Shown here: positions 24,622-33,046 of the stretch, one piece after another
Position numbering within the stretch: position 1 is the first letter of the stretch
Layout of the letters: every line of letters begins with the position of its first letter
Source: CAYQJL01 sp964573295
Lineage (GTDB): Bacteria > Eisenbacteria > RBG-16-71-46 > CAIMUX01 > WJJG01
Assembly (NCBI GenBank): GCA_964573295.1
Contig: CAZNJE010000023.1
Span: 1-64,000, forward strand
DNA: 64,000 bases
Reading direction: 5' to 3'
Translations under genes and position numbers: made by a program
Notes under the pieces: model-generated
Told to the model about the DNA's origin: nothing
What the model saw: only the letters and a program-made list of their open reading frames with translations
Databases searched by the model: none

Positions 24622-26238
24622 TCAGGACTGCTCGTGGACAGGAGGATCGCCAAGGTCCACGTCGGGGTGCCGTTCGCGGTAGAACCGCAGGCTCCACTTG
24701 TTGCCGAACAGCGCGACCCGGCGCCCACGGTCATCCCGTGCCAGGCAAGCATCTGTCGGCAACCGCAGGCCTTCATCCTCAAGAGCGGAATCCACCCATC
24801 GTGCGATCGTCCACGGAGTCGGCGAGATGCGGCATCGGGCCCCGTACTCGCTCTCGAGCCGGTACTGGACGATATCGAACTGCAACGGGCCTACGGCGCC
24901 GACCAGTTGCCGTTGGCGGGTGGAGCCTGGATACTCGAATGGCTGGACAACGCCTTCCTCCAAGAGCTGGTCCAGACCTTTACGAAATCGCTTGAACCTC
25001 ACGGTGTCTGTGTTTTCCACATAGGCAAAGCACTCGGGTGGAAAGCGGGGAATCTCGTCATAGGCGATATCCGGATCCTCGGTCAGAGTATCTCCAATGA
25101 CGAAGCGCGCGTTGCCGACGATGCCCACCACATCGCCCGGAAAGGCCTCGTCCACCGTCTCACGCTCGCGACCGAAGACCTTCGCCGCGGTCGACAAGCG
25201 CAGGTGGGATCCGGTCCGAGCCACGGTCACGGTCATGTCCCGGTGGAACCTCCCAGAGACGATTCGGACGAAGGCGATTCGATCACGATGGCGCGGATCC
25301 ATGTTTGCCTGAATCTTGAACACAAAGCCGGTGAAGGCATCGCTCGCGGGATGGATGATCTTGCTACCGCTGTGACGCGGCCCTGGAGGCAGCGAGTGTT
25401 CGAGAAAACCATCGAGGAGGAGCCCGACACCAAAGTTGTTTAGTGCGCTCCCGAAATAGACAGGTGTCATCAGCCCCGATTCAACCGCGACAGGATCAAA
25501 GTCTGCGCCAGCCCCGTCGAGAAGTTCCACTTCGTCCAGGAGGACTTGATAGGCCGATTCGTTCATGCGATTACGGATGACCGGATCCGACAGGTCGACG
25601 TTGGTTACCGGCGCGCGGTAGCTGCCTTTGGGAGTCAATTCGTAGATGTGGGCCATTCGCGTACGACGTTCCCAGACGCCCTGGAAGTCCCGCCCCATGC
25701 CCAAGGGCCAGTTCATAGGATAGGCGGCGATGCCGAGGACCTCTTCGAGCTCGTCAATCAGGGCCAAGGGATCGCGGGCCGGACGATCCAACTTGTTCAC
25801 GAACGTGAAGATTGGCACACCGCGTTGGCGACAGACGTCGAAGAGCTTGCGTGTCTGGTTCTCGATTCCCTTGGCGGCGTCTATGACCATGACCGCGGCA
25901 TCAACCGCCGTCAGAACCCGGTAGGTGTCTTCGGAGAAGTCGCTGTGACCCGGGGTGTCCAGGAGGTTGACCCGGAAATCCTGATAGTCGAATTGCAGTA
26001 CCGTCGAGCTGATCGAGATGCCTCGCTTCTTCTCCAGCTCCATCCAATCGGAGGTGGTCGTGCGTTGATCGCGACGGGCGGTCACCGAACCCGCCAGATG
26101 CACCGCCCCACCATAGAGGAGGAGTTTCTCGGTCAACGTTGTCTTGCCGGCATCAGGGTGGGACACGATGGCCAATGTCCGCCGCCGTGCGACCTCCCGC
26201 CGGAGCGCATTCACACCTTTGGTTGGGAAAGTGACCAT
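24622..26238 (-). CDS. prfC: Peptide chain release factor 3
   Basis: A 538-aa translational GTPase that recycles class-1 release factors from the ribosome. The G motifs are SHPDAGKT, RGISISSTVLQF, DTPGHSDF and NKLDRPARDP. The RF3-specific C-terminal part follows (FRKGLDQLLEEGVVQ, QLVGAVGPLQFDIVQYRLE, LFGNKWSLRFYRERHPDV). The start is the ATG at 26238, which aligns with the usual RF3 N-terminus (VARRRTLAIVSHPDAGKT). The frame is open 24 codons further upstream through a 12-bp repeat, which I read as untranslated leader. The ribosome-binding site is weak. It stands alone between a surface-protein gene and the hydrogenase cluster. Confidence 0.97.
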   Translation of the reverse strand: MVTFPTKGVNALRREVARRRTLAIVSHPDAGKTTLTEKLLLYGGAVHLAGSVTARRDQRTTTSDWMELEKKRGISISSTVLQFDYQDFRVNLLDTPGHSDFSEDTYRVLTAVDAAVMVIDAAKGIENQTRKLFDVCRQRGVPIFTFVNKLDRPARDPLALIDELEEVLGIAAYPMNWPLGMGRDFQGVWERRTRMAHIYELTPKGSYRAPVTNVDLSDPVIRNRMNESAYQVLLDEVELLDGAGADFDPVAVESGLMTPVYFGSALNNFGVGLLLDGFLEHSLPPGPRHSGSKIIHPASDAFTGFVFKIQANMDPRHRDRIAFVRIVSGRFHRDMTVTVARTGSHLRLSTAAKVFGRERETVDEAFPGDVVGIVGNARFVIGDTLTEDPDIAYDEIPRFPPECFAYVENTDTVRFKRFRKGLDQLLEEGVVQPFEYPGSTRQRQLVGAVGPLQFDIVQYRLESEYGARCRISPTPWTIARWVDSALEDEGLRLPTDACLARDDRGRRVALFGNKWSLRFYRERHPDVDLGDPPVHEQS

Positions 26239-26241
26239 GTC

Positions 26242-26277
26242 CGTGTTCTCTTTCGTGTTCTTTCTAGTGTTCTCTCG
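26242..26277. repeat. 12-bp tandem repeat just upstream of the RF3 start
   Basis: Three units of CGTGTTCTCTTT type start at 26242, 26254 and 26266, ending 3 bp before the ATG on the minus strand. They occupy the leader, and would be read as Asn-Thr-Arg/Lys-Lys/Glu if an upstream start were used. Confidence 0.85.
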
Positions 26278-26725
26278 AGATGAATGAGGACCGACACGAT
26301 CATGGGACATGAAACCTCACGATCGCGGGACATAAAACCTAATGATACATTCAGTTACAGAATACGGTTGCGGGTACAAGCGCCCACGAGGGGCGCCAGG
26401 GATCCGGAAGGATCAGGGCGGAGTGGGGCGAGTCCACACGAATGCTGGAATCGCGAAAGTACTGAGTAGTGATCGGTACGACATGATGGTCAGGATACAG
26501 AATCACGGGCCATCCGGCAAGCTTCAGATTCGATTGCTCAGGGAGTCCGCGCACGAGGAGTCCGCGCACGAGCCGACCCGCAACTGCCCGGCCGGCCACG
26601 CATCACGGTGACGAAATCAGGAACAGGCAGACGGGGGCGAAGGGCTCCGTGGACCAGGTGGCGTGCACCGGACATGATCCGCATGCGGGTTGAACGACCA
26701 TCTAAGCGACCATCTAGGCGACCAT
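26278..26725. other. Intergenic region between RF3 and hydG
   Basis: About 450 bp without a recognisable gene. It contains two identical 15-bp units (GAGTCCGCGCACGAG) at 26543-26572 and the start of the 12-bp array overlapping the hydG stop. It should hold the RF3 promoter, which I could not define. Confidence 0.45.
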
Positions 26726-26730
26726 CTAGC
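26695..26730. repeat. 12-bp tandem repeat overlapping the hydG stop codon
   Basis: Three units CGACCATCTAAG, CGACCATCTAGG and CGACCATCTAGC start at 26695, 26707 and 26719. The minus-strand stop codon of hydG (CTA on the plus strand, 26726-26728) is part of the third unit. Confidence 0.9.
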
Positions 26731-28129
26731 AGAAGACATCGCGCTCCCCGCCTCGCACCCGCTCCACCATCGCCGCAGCCGTGCAGCGCGGCCCCTCCTC
26801 CATGCTGTTCAGGGTGTCGGCGATGCACCGCTCGCCGATCTCGCGCGTCTCCTGGGAACCGAAGTCGGCAAGGTACTCGGTGAAGGTCGCCAAGGCATTT
26901 GGGTCGCAGTGGTGCTTGATCGCACCGGGCTTGGCCAGGTCCATGAAGTCGGCCCCCGTGCGGCCGAGCCGATAGCAGCCGGTGCAGAAGGAAGGAATGT
27001 AGCCCAGGCTGGCCACGTCGCGGATGACCTCGTCGAGACTGCGGTGGTCTCCCAGCGAGAACTGGCTCGCTTCGAGTTCACAAGGATCCTCGTCGGCCAC
27101 ATAGCCGCCCGGGTTCGTGCGGCTGCCCGCCGAGATCTGTGAGACACCCAGAGCGAAGGTCTCGCGCCGGATATCGGCCGTTTCTCGGGTCGACATGATG
27201 ATGCCGGTGTAGGGCACGGCTAGCCTCAGGATCGCGACGATGCGGCGGAAGGCGAGGTCCCCTACCGGACGCGGCGGATGGGTCGCCAGGTCCGCCCCGG
27301 TAGCCGGCTCCAGACGGGGCACGCTGATCGTGTGCGGCCCCACGCCGAAACGCGCCTCGAGGTGCGCGATGTGTTGCATCATCGCCAGAATCTCGAAGCG
27401 CCACTCGGCTAGACCGAAGAGCACCCCGACGCCGACGTCGTCGATGCCTGCCTCCATCGCACGGTCCATCGCTCCGATACGCCAGTCGTAGTCGCGCTTG
27501 CGCCCACCCAGATGAACCCGTGCGTAGGTCTCGCGGTGGTAGGTCTCTTGGAAGAGCTGGTAGGTGCCGATCGCCTTGTCTTTTAGTTTGTGGAACTCCT
27601 CGACCGTCAGCGGCGCGACGTTGACGTTGATACGGCGGATCTCGCCGTGGGCTCGCCGCACACCGTAGACCGTATCGATGGCGTCGAGGATGTACTGGAA
27701 GCCCTCGCGGGGATAGGATTCGCCCGCCACCAAGAGAACCCGCTTGTGGCCCTCGTCGATGAGCTTGCCGGTCTCGGTCGCGATTTCGGCCTGTGTCAGC
27801 GCCCGCCGGCGCAGGCCCCGGTTCGTGGCCCGGAACGCGCAGTAGGCGCAGTCGTTACCGCATAGGTTGGAGATGTAGAGCGGAGCGAAAAGGACCAGGC
27901 GGCGACCGTAGATCGTCTCCTTGACCTCGCGTGCCGCATGAAACATCTGGCCCAGCAACTCAGGATCACTGATCTGCATCAGCGCGGCAACCTCGGCGGG
28001 CGCCAATCCCTGCAACTCCCGAGCCTTGTCCAGGATTGCCCGAACCTGGGCAGTATCGTGACGCTCAGCACTCGCCAGTTGATCCCAGATAGCCTGTTCG
28101 TCGATGAAGGCGGTGCGAGCAATACCCAT
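26726..28129 (-). CDS. hydG: [FeFe]-hydrogenase maturase HydG
   Basis: A 467-aa radical-SAM tyrosine lyase that makes the CO and cyanide ligands of the H-cluster. The radical-SAM cluster motif is CGNDCAYC (CxxxCxxC). The C-terminal auxiliary cluster motif CTGC ... C has exactly CX2CX22C spacing, which separates HydG from the related thiamine enzyme ThiH. Other family stretches are YISNLCGNDC, YQLFQETYHRETY, HTISVPRLEPATGAD and STRETADIRRE. The ATG at 28129 has GGAGG 8 nt upstream. It is downstream of the hydrogenase genes on the same strand. The partner maturases HydE and HydF are not in this window. Confidence 0.97.
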   Translation of the reverse strand: MGIARTAFIDEQAIWDQLASAERHDTAQVRAILDKARELQGLAPAEVAALMQISDPELLGQMFHAAREVKETIYGRRLVLFAPLYISNLCGNDCAYCAFRATNRGLRRRALTQAEIATETGKLIDEGHKRVLLVAGESYPREGFQYILDAIDTVYGVRRAHGEIRRINVNVAPLTVEEFHKLKDKAIGTYQLFQETYHRETYARVHLGGRKRDYDWRIGAMDRAMEAGIDDVGVGVLFGLAEWRFEILAMMQHIAHLEARFGVGPHTISVPRLEPATGADLATHPPRPVGDLAFRRIVAILRLAVPYTGIIMSTRETADIRRETFALGVSQISAGSRTNPGGYVADEDPCELEASQFSLGDHRSLDEVIRDVASLGYIPSFCTGCYRLGRTGADFMDLAKPGAIKHHCDPNALATFTEYLADFGSQETREIGERCIADTLNSMEEGPRCTAAAMVERVRGGERDVFC

Positions 28130-28330
28130 AACGAGATCCTCCGCGCTACGACCCGTTCGCTGACCGGTTCCGTAAGGCTCCTGGGTTCCTGGGTTCCTGC
28201 CGGCTCGGCTGGCCCCAGCCGCCAGGCCTGGATGGTGGATTACATCCCGGTGGGCCGGTCTGTTCCAGTCGACGCGGATGGCCGCGCCACACCCCGAGGC
28301 GTGACGCGGCCTGAATATAGTGAAATGACA

Positions 28331-30268
28331 CTACACAATGAACTTCCCACGTGCGGTATAGCCCGTGTGAAGCAGTTTGTGACTCCGATGCCCGCATGGC
28401 ATGTCCAGGAACTGGCCCTCGCCATAGAGCGCCAAGACCGCTGGGTTCAGATGTGACTTGCGCACCTCATAGGCGGCATCCTCGGCGTAGATCGCACGGG
28501 CCCGCGCGGCACGGATCTCGGGCGTGGTGGGGATCGGCTGTCCACCACCGCCCAGGCACCCACCCGGACAGGCCATGAACTCGATGAAGTGGCACTCGCT
28601 GAACTTCCCGCCGGCCTTGATGTCCTCGAGCACCTTCTTGGCGTTGGCCGTCCCGTGACAAACCCCCACCTTGAGTGTGGCCCCCTTGAGCCACTCCCAG
28701 TTCTGGTGCTCGGGCGGGAACAGCGGCTTGAAGAGCGCCGGCATCGGTCCCACATCCGTGATCGGCAATTCCGCGTACTTCATGCCCTCGAAACCACGCA
28801 CCGGAATGACGTCCGCATGCTCGAAGAGATCCTCTATGGCGATCCCACAGACGATCTCCACCACCGTACGGATGGCCGCTTCCATCACCCCGCCGGTCGC
28901 TCCGAACACCACGCCGGAACCCGTGGCTGTCCCGAAGGGATCATCGAAATCAGACTTGGGCATCTGCTTCAGGTCGATGCCTGCTTCGCGGATCATCTTG
29001 CCGAGCTCGCGGGTCGTCAGGCCGTAGTCGACATCCTTGAAACCGCTGTCGGACATCTCCGGGCGATTGCACTCGAATTTCTTGGCCGAGCAGGGCATCA
29101 GCGCCACGCTGACGATGTTCTCCGGCTGGATTCCATTGACTTCAGCGTAGTAGGTCTTGATCAGCGCCCCGAACATCTGCTGCGGGCTCTTGGCGCTCGA
29201 GACATTCGCCAACATCTCCGGATAGAAGTGCTCGATGTACTTCACCCATCCCGGCGAACAACTCGTGAACTGCGGCAGGGCGGCCGCTGCGTCCTTTTGC
29301 ACCAGCGCCTTATACAGCCTGGCCAGAAGCTCGGCCCCTTCCTCGATGATCGTCAGATCGGCGGTGAAGTTGGTGTCGAACACCTTGTCGAACCCGCAGC
29401 GCCTCAGGGCCGTGTTCATCTCGAACGTACGGGCCGTGCCCGCTTCCTCGCCAAAGCACTCGGCGATCGCCGCCCGGGGACTGGGCGCCGTCTGGATGAC
29501 CACGTGCTTCTCGGGATCGTCGATCGCTGCCCAGACCTCGTCGGTCGGGTCATTGGCCCGTAGCGCCCCGGTCGGGCAGCGGTTGATGCACTGGCCACAG
29601 TTGATGCAGACCACATCGGACAGCGGCTTGTGCATGAATGTGGCAATCTCGGTCTGTGTGCTGCGTCCGATCGCTTCCAAGACGCCCACTTCCTGCATGT
29701 CGATGCAGGTGCGCACGCAGCGCCGGCAGAGCACACACTTGTTCATGTCGCGGAAGACCGAGTGGCTCGAGTGATCCTCTTTGTAGAGCGGCTGGTCGGG
29801 ATGGCCGAAACGGAAGTAGTCAACTCCGTACTCCTGGGCCAGCGACTGCAGCTCACAGTTGTTGTTTCGCCCGCAGGCATAGCACTCACCGTAGTGCTTC
29901 GAAAGCAGCAGGTCGATGATGTGCCGGCGCGCCGTGCGCACTTTGGGCGAATGCGTCCGCACTTCCAGCGGAGCGGTGATCGGATAGGCGCAGGCCGCCT
30001 GCAGCGTCCGCTGCCCTACCACCTCGACCACGCACACCCGGCAGACCCCTGCGACGCAGAGGTCTTCGTGGTGACAAAGGGTCGGAATCCGCACGCCCAC
30101 TTCCTTGGCGGCATCGAGAATCGTCGTGCCCAACGGCACCTTGATCTGATTGTCGTCGATCGTGACCGAAACGGTGGCGCCGATGCCGGCCCCATCGCCA
30201 CCCATGACGACCTTGCCGCGCTGACTCTTCGGGGCGCGGCTTGTCGTTGCACTGAATTTCTCGGACAT
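28331..30268 (-). CDS. hydA: [FeFe]-hydrogenase catalytic subunit (HydA of an NAD(P)-linked complex)
   Basis: A 645-aa hydrogenase. Order: N-terminal [2Fe-2S] domain (CHHEDLCVAGVCRVC), His-Cys [4Fe-4S] site (HYGECYACGRNNNC), two ferredoxin-type clusters (CVLCRRCVRTC and CINCGQCINRCP), then the H-cluster domain with L1 TSCSPGW, L2 MPCSAKKFE and L3 EFMACPGGCLGGGGQP, and the small-subunit-type end (RKSHLNPAVLALY). The modular layout is that of the catalytic subunit of trimeric, NAD(P)-linked and often electron-bifurcating enzymes. L1 has Ser where the classic TSCCPxW has its second Cys. The start ATG at 30268 follows hydB by 15 bp. A 200-bp gap separates it from hydG. Confidence 0.96.
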   Translation of the reverse strand: MSEKFSATTSRAPKSQRGKVVMGGDGAGIGATVSVTIDDNQIKVPLGTTILDAAKEVGVRIPTLCHHEDLCVAGVCRVCVVEVVGQRTLQAACAYPITAPLEVRTHSPKVRTARRHIIDLLLSKHYGECYACGRNNNCELQSLAQEYGVDYFRFGHPDQPLYKEDHSSHSVFRDMNKCVLCRRCVRTCIDMQEVGVLEAIGRSTQTEIATFMHKPLSDVVCINCGQCINRCPTGALRANDPTDEVWAAIDDPEKHVVIQTAPSPRAAIAECFGEEAGTARTFEMNTALRRCGFDKVFDTNFTADLTIIEEGAELLARLYKALVQKDAAAALPQFTSCSPGWVKYIEHFYPEMLANVSSAKSPQQMFGALIKTYYAEVNGIQPENIVSVALMPCSAKKFECNRPEMSDSGFKDVDYGLTTRELGKMIREAGIDLKQMPKSDFDDPFGTATGSGVVFGATGGVMEAAIRTVVEIVCGIAIEDLFEHADVIPVRGFEGMKYAELPITDVGPMPALFKPLFPPEHQNWEWLKGATLKVGVCHGTANAKKVLEDIKAGGKFSECHFIEFMACPGGCLGGGGQPIPTTPEIRAARARAIYAEDAAYEVRKSHLNPAVLALYGEGQFLDMPCGHRSHKLLHTGYTARGKFIV

Positions 30269-30283
30269 CTGTGCCCCCGCAGG

Positions 30284-31486
30284 TTATGGACGACCGTTGC
30301 CGCCCGGTGTGCGCCCCATGACTTCTGTCGGATAGTGCTCGAGAATCGAGAGAAAGGCGTTCGGGCTCGACTGTCCCAGACCGCATTTCGACGCGGCCTG
30401 CATCGTGCCTCCCAGCTCCCGCAGCTCATTGAGATAACGCGTGGAGCAACGGCCCTCCATCAGCATCTCGACCCCTTCGAGCAGCTTGGCGTTGCCCTCG
30501 CGGCATGGCGTGCACTGGCCGCACGATTCCTCGAGGAAGAAGTCCAGGAAGTTGTGGGCCACCGCCAACATGTCGCGTCCGGGGCCGATCACGATCACCG
30601 ATCCGCCCGTGGAGACGTCCTCGAAGGCGAGCGCGCGATCGTAGCTCGCCGGGGGGATCATGTGACCCGAGGCCCCCCCGATCTGCACGCCCTTCGCGTC
30701 CTTGGCGCCGACCAGCTCGAGCACCTCGGCCACCGTTGCGCCAAAGGGGAGCTCGTAGACCCCTGGCCGCGCGCAGTCGCCCGAGACGCTGAGCAGCTTC
30801 GGGCCGGCCGATTTCTCGGTGCCCAGCGACTTGAACCACTCGGCGCCCCTGACCAGGATCGTCGTCGCCCAGCACAACGTCTCGACGTTGTTGACCACGG
30901 TGGGACGTCCCATGAAGCCGGTATCGACGGGAAATGGCGGCCGGTTGCGCGGCTCGCCACGATGGCCTTCGAGGGACTCGATCAGGGCGGTCTCCTCGCC
31001 ACAGACGTAGGCGCCGGCACCCATCTGGATGCGAATGTCGAATCCGAAGCCGCTCGCAGCGCCCGCCACACGCTCGCCCAGAAGACCCTGCTCGCACCAC
31101 TGGGCGAGCACGGCCTCCAGCCCGGGACGCAGGTACTCGTACTCGGCCCGTAGGTAGAGGATGCCCTCGTGCGCCCCAATCGCCCAACCGGCGATCGTCA
31201 TGCCTTCGAAGAGCAGGCCAGCGTACTCAGCCAGCAACACGCGGTCCTTGAAGGTGCCCGGCTCACCCTCGTCGGCGTTGCAAACGACGTATTTACGCTC
31301 GCCAGTTGCCGCGGCGCAGAGGTTCCACTTCACGCCCACGGGGAAACCCGCGCCGCCGCGGCCGCGCAGGCCGGCGGCCGCCATCTGCGCGATGACCTCC
31401 GAGCGCTGCATGCCGAGCGCGGCCTTGAGGCCCTCGCCCGGGGTAATGTCCTGGAAGGTCAAATGACCGGTATGGCTCTTGATCAT
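30284..31486 (-). CDS. hydB: NuoF-like NADH:FMN subunit of the hydrogenase complex
   Basis: A 400-aa flavoprotein that exchanges electrons between NAD(H) and the iron-sulfur chain. It shows the NADH site GLRGRGGAGFPVGVKW, the FMN-region NADEGEPGTFKDR and GAYVCGEETALIESLEG, and the [4Fe-4S] motif SCGQCTPCREG with a downstream Cys near KCGLGQ. It is the NuoF core only: the N-terminal thioredoxin-like [2Fe-2S] domain and the C-terminal 2[4Fe-4S] domain present in longer HydB proteins are missing. Its ATG overlaps the end of the NuoE-like gene by 4 nt, implying translational coupling. Confidence 0.95.
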   Translation of the reverse strand: MIKSHTGHLTFQDITPGEGLKAALGMQRSEVIAQMAAAGLRGRGGAGFPVGVKWNLCAAATGERKYVVCNADEGEPGTFKDRVLLAEYAGLLFEGMTIAGWAIGAHEGILYLRAEYEYLRPGLEAVLAQWCEQGLLGERVAGAASGFGFDIRIQMGAGAYVCGEETALIESLEGHRGEPRNRPPFPVDTGFMGRPTVVNNVETLCWATTILVRGAEWFKSLGTEKSAGPKLLSVSGDCARPGVYELPFGATVAEVLELVGAKDAKGVQIGGASGHMIPPASYDRALAFEDVSTGGSVIVIGPGRDMLAVAHNFLDFFLEESCGQCTPCREGNAKLLEGVEMLMEGRCSTRYLNELRELGGTMQAASKCGLGQSSPNAFLSILEHYPTEVMGRTPGGNGRP

Positions 31487-32004
31487 GCGTGCTGACCCTC
31501 CTTCTCTTGCGCGGCGAAGACACCGAATGTCCGCCGGCAGGCCTCGATGATCTCGTGCACGCCGTCAGGCGTGACTCGGGTGTAGGCCCGGTCGTTCACC
31601 AGCAGGGCAGGTCCCTGATCGCACAGGCCGATGCAGTTGGCCCACTCGAGGGTGAAGCGGCCGTCAGGGGTGGTTTCGCCGAACGCGATCCCCAGGTCGT
31701 TCATGAGCTGGCGCGCAATGGCCTCTTTGCCGGCCAGGTCACAAGAGATCGTGCGGCAGAGCCGGATGACGAAGCGGCCCTTGGGCCGGTGATCCAAGAA
31801 GCTGTAGAACGATACGACACTGTAGACTTCCACCGGGTGCAACCCCAGCCGATCGGCCACGACTTGCATGGCGAAGTCGGAGATGGCCGAGTATTTCTTC
31901 TGAATGGCCTGCAGAATCGGCATCAACGCGCTGCGATCGCCGCCGTACTGATCGGCCAGCGACGCAATTTCGTCCCGCAGCTTTTCTCGGTCGGTAACCA
32001 ACAT
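31483..32004 (-). CDS. hydC: NuoE-like [2Fe-2S] subunit of the hydrogenase complex
   Basis: A 173-aa thioredoxin-fold subunit of the NuoE/HydC family. The four cluster cysteines are in LCRTISCDL (CxxxxC) and ANCIGLCDQGP (CxxxC), with typical helices before them (LMPILQAIQKKYSAI, VEVYSVVSFYSFL). The ATG at 32004 is preceded by GGAGG; the longer frame to 32103 would run antisense-like sequence through the preceding regulator gene. It lies 13 bp after the response-regulator gene and overlaps hydB, so all four genes are probably one transcript. Confidence 0.95.
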   Translation of the reverse strand: MLVTDREKLRDEIASLADQYGGDRSALMPILQAIQKKYSAISDFAMQVVADRLGLHPVEVYSVVSFYSFLDHRPKGRFVIRLCRTISCDLAGKEAIARQLMNDLGIAFGETTPDGRFTLEWANCIGLCDQGPALLVNDRAYTRVTPDGVHEIIEACRRTFGVFAAQEKEGQHA

Positions 32005-32017
32005 CTGAGGGGACCTC

Positions 32018-32389
32018 CTACTTCTCGAGCAGTGCTTTGACCTTGGCGATGAAATCCGCCGGAGCGACGGGCTTCTCGATGAACTCGTCCACCGGCAGGA
32101 CATCGCTGTCCCGCCCGTACTCCATGCCGGTGATCTTGGCGAGGCTCGTGAGCATCAAGATCGGGATCTCCACGCCCTCGCGACGCAGTTCCTGGGCCAT
32201 GGCGATACCGTCGTCCGGCTCTTCCATCATGACATCCAGGATCAACAAGTCGGGCTGGTGATCACCCAGGGCCTGCTTCCCCTCGGAACGGCTGAAGGCG
32301 GACACCACCTCGTAGCCTTCCTTCTCGAGGAAAAGCCGACAGGCTTCCACGATGTCGGGATCGTCGTCGACGATCAGAACCTTGGCCAT
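32018..32389 (-). CDS. Single-domain response regulator heading the hydrogenase operon
   Basis: A 123-aa stand-alone receiver (CheY-like). VLIVDDDPDI gives the acidic pocket, LLILDVMM the phosphoacceptor Asp, MLTS the Thr and FIEKP the Lys. A loop after the Thr (LAKITGMEYGRDSDVLPVDE) is longer than in CheY. There is no output domain. AAGGAG precedes the ATG at 32389. It is the first gene of the cluster, 13 bp before hydC, and divergent from a membrane histidine kinase that is its obvious candidate partner. Confidence 0.93.
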   Translation of the reverse strand: MAKVLIVDDDPDIVEACRLFLEKEGYEVVSAFSRSEGKQALGDHQPDLLILDVMMEEPDDGIAMAQELRREGVEIPILMLTSLAKITGMEYGRDSDVLPVDEFIEKPVAPADFIAKVKALLEK

Positions 32390-33046
32390 ACTGCGCTCCT
32401 TTTCTGTCCGTCTGTCCTACGTATCGCCCATGCCCGCAGGCAGTTACGTGGACTGGCACCGTTCATCCAGCCGACGCCCACCCGAGAGCGACTCATGATT
32501 GGGATCCTTCGAGCTTATACATACCGACAGCGGCTTACACGGCTTCCTCGATATCGACCAAAGAGTATAGCAACATGCTTGATGTACGCCCAATGCAATC
32601 GGCTTAAGAACAGTAGAAGCATTCGCGCAGACTGTCACGTGAGCGGCGAGCACACGAACGGGCTCCCGCGCGCACACCAGCTCGTGTGGGGCCACTTGGG
32701 CCTGGCCCACTAGTCCCAGCACCGAGGCCCGGATGCTCGAGGCATTCCATGTTGGAATGCATCTTTTTGGCGTGCCGGCCTGCTGCCTCGAGTGGTACAT
32801 GCGTGACGTTCCCACACGATGCGTAGGGCAGACTGAAGCAAGACTACAGCAAATCACTTACCCAAAGGTAGATACCGCCTTGCCGACGACCCAACTTCGG
32901 GCTAGTCGATCTCCCTCCGTATGATAGGCTTCGCCGTGACCGGTCTTGATTACGCCAGTTGCGGCTCGCGCCTTTGGGAATCGAGAGCACGCAACTTTGC
33001 GGACTCGCGGCCGGTCGTTCCATTGTCGTCGAGGGGAGGGACTGAC
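32390..33046. other. Divergent control region of the hydrogenase operon and kinase gene
   Basis: A 657-bp non-coding stretch. On the minus strand a TATACT hexamer (plus-strand positions 32564-32569) with a poor -35 is the only -10-like element I can offer for the hydrogenase operon. I searched for sigma-54 GG-N10-GC elements and found none convincing. No repeat or RNA gene seen. Confidence 0.35.

Noticed and set aside
26239..26310. Upstream start for release factor 3
   Set aside because: It would add a repeat-encoded Asn-Thr-Lys-rich leader absent from the family; the ATG at 26238 matches the usual N-terminus.
29630..31153. Long plus-strand open frame (over 500 codons) across the hydrogenase genes
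   Set aside because: It is antisense to hydA and hydB, which are clear by motif; its product has no family features and shows the composition expected of a GC-rich complement. The same applies to plus-strand frames at 337-1596, 3523-4443 and 28589-29563.
32755..32790. Sigma-54 promoter upstream of the hydrogenase or kinase genes
   Set aside because: The best GG...GC pair (TTGGCGTGCCGGCCTGC) has 11 instead of 10 intervening bases and poor flanks.
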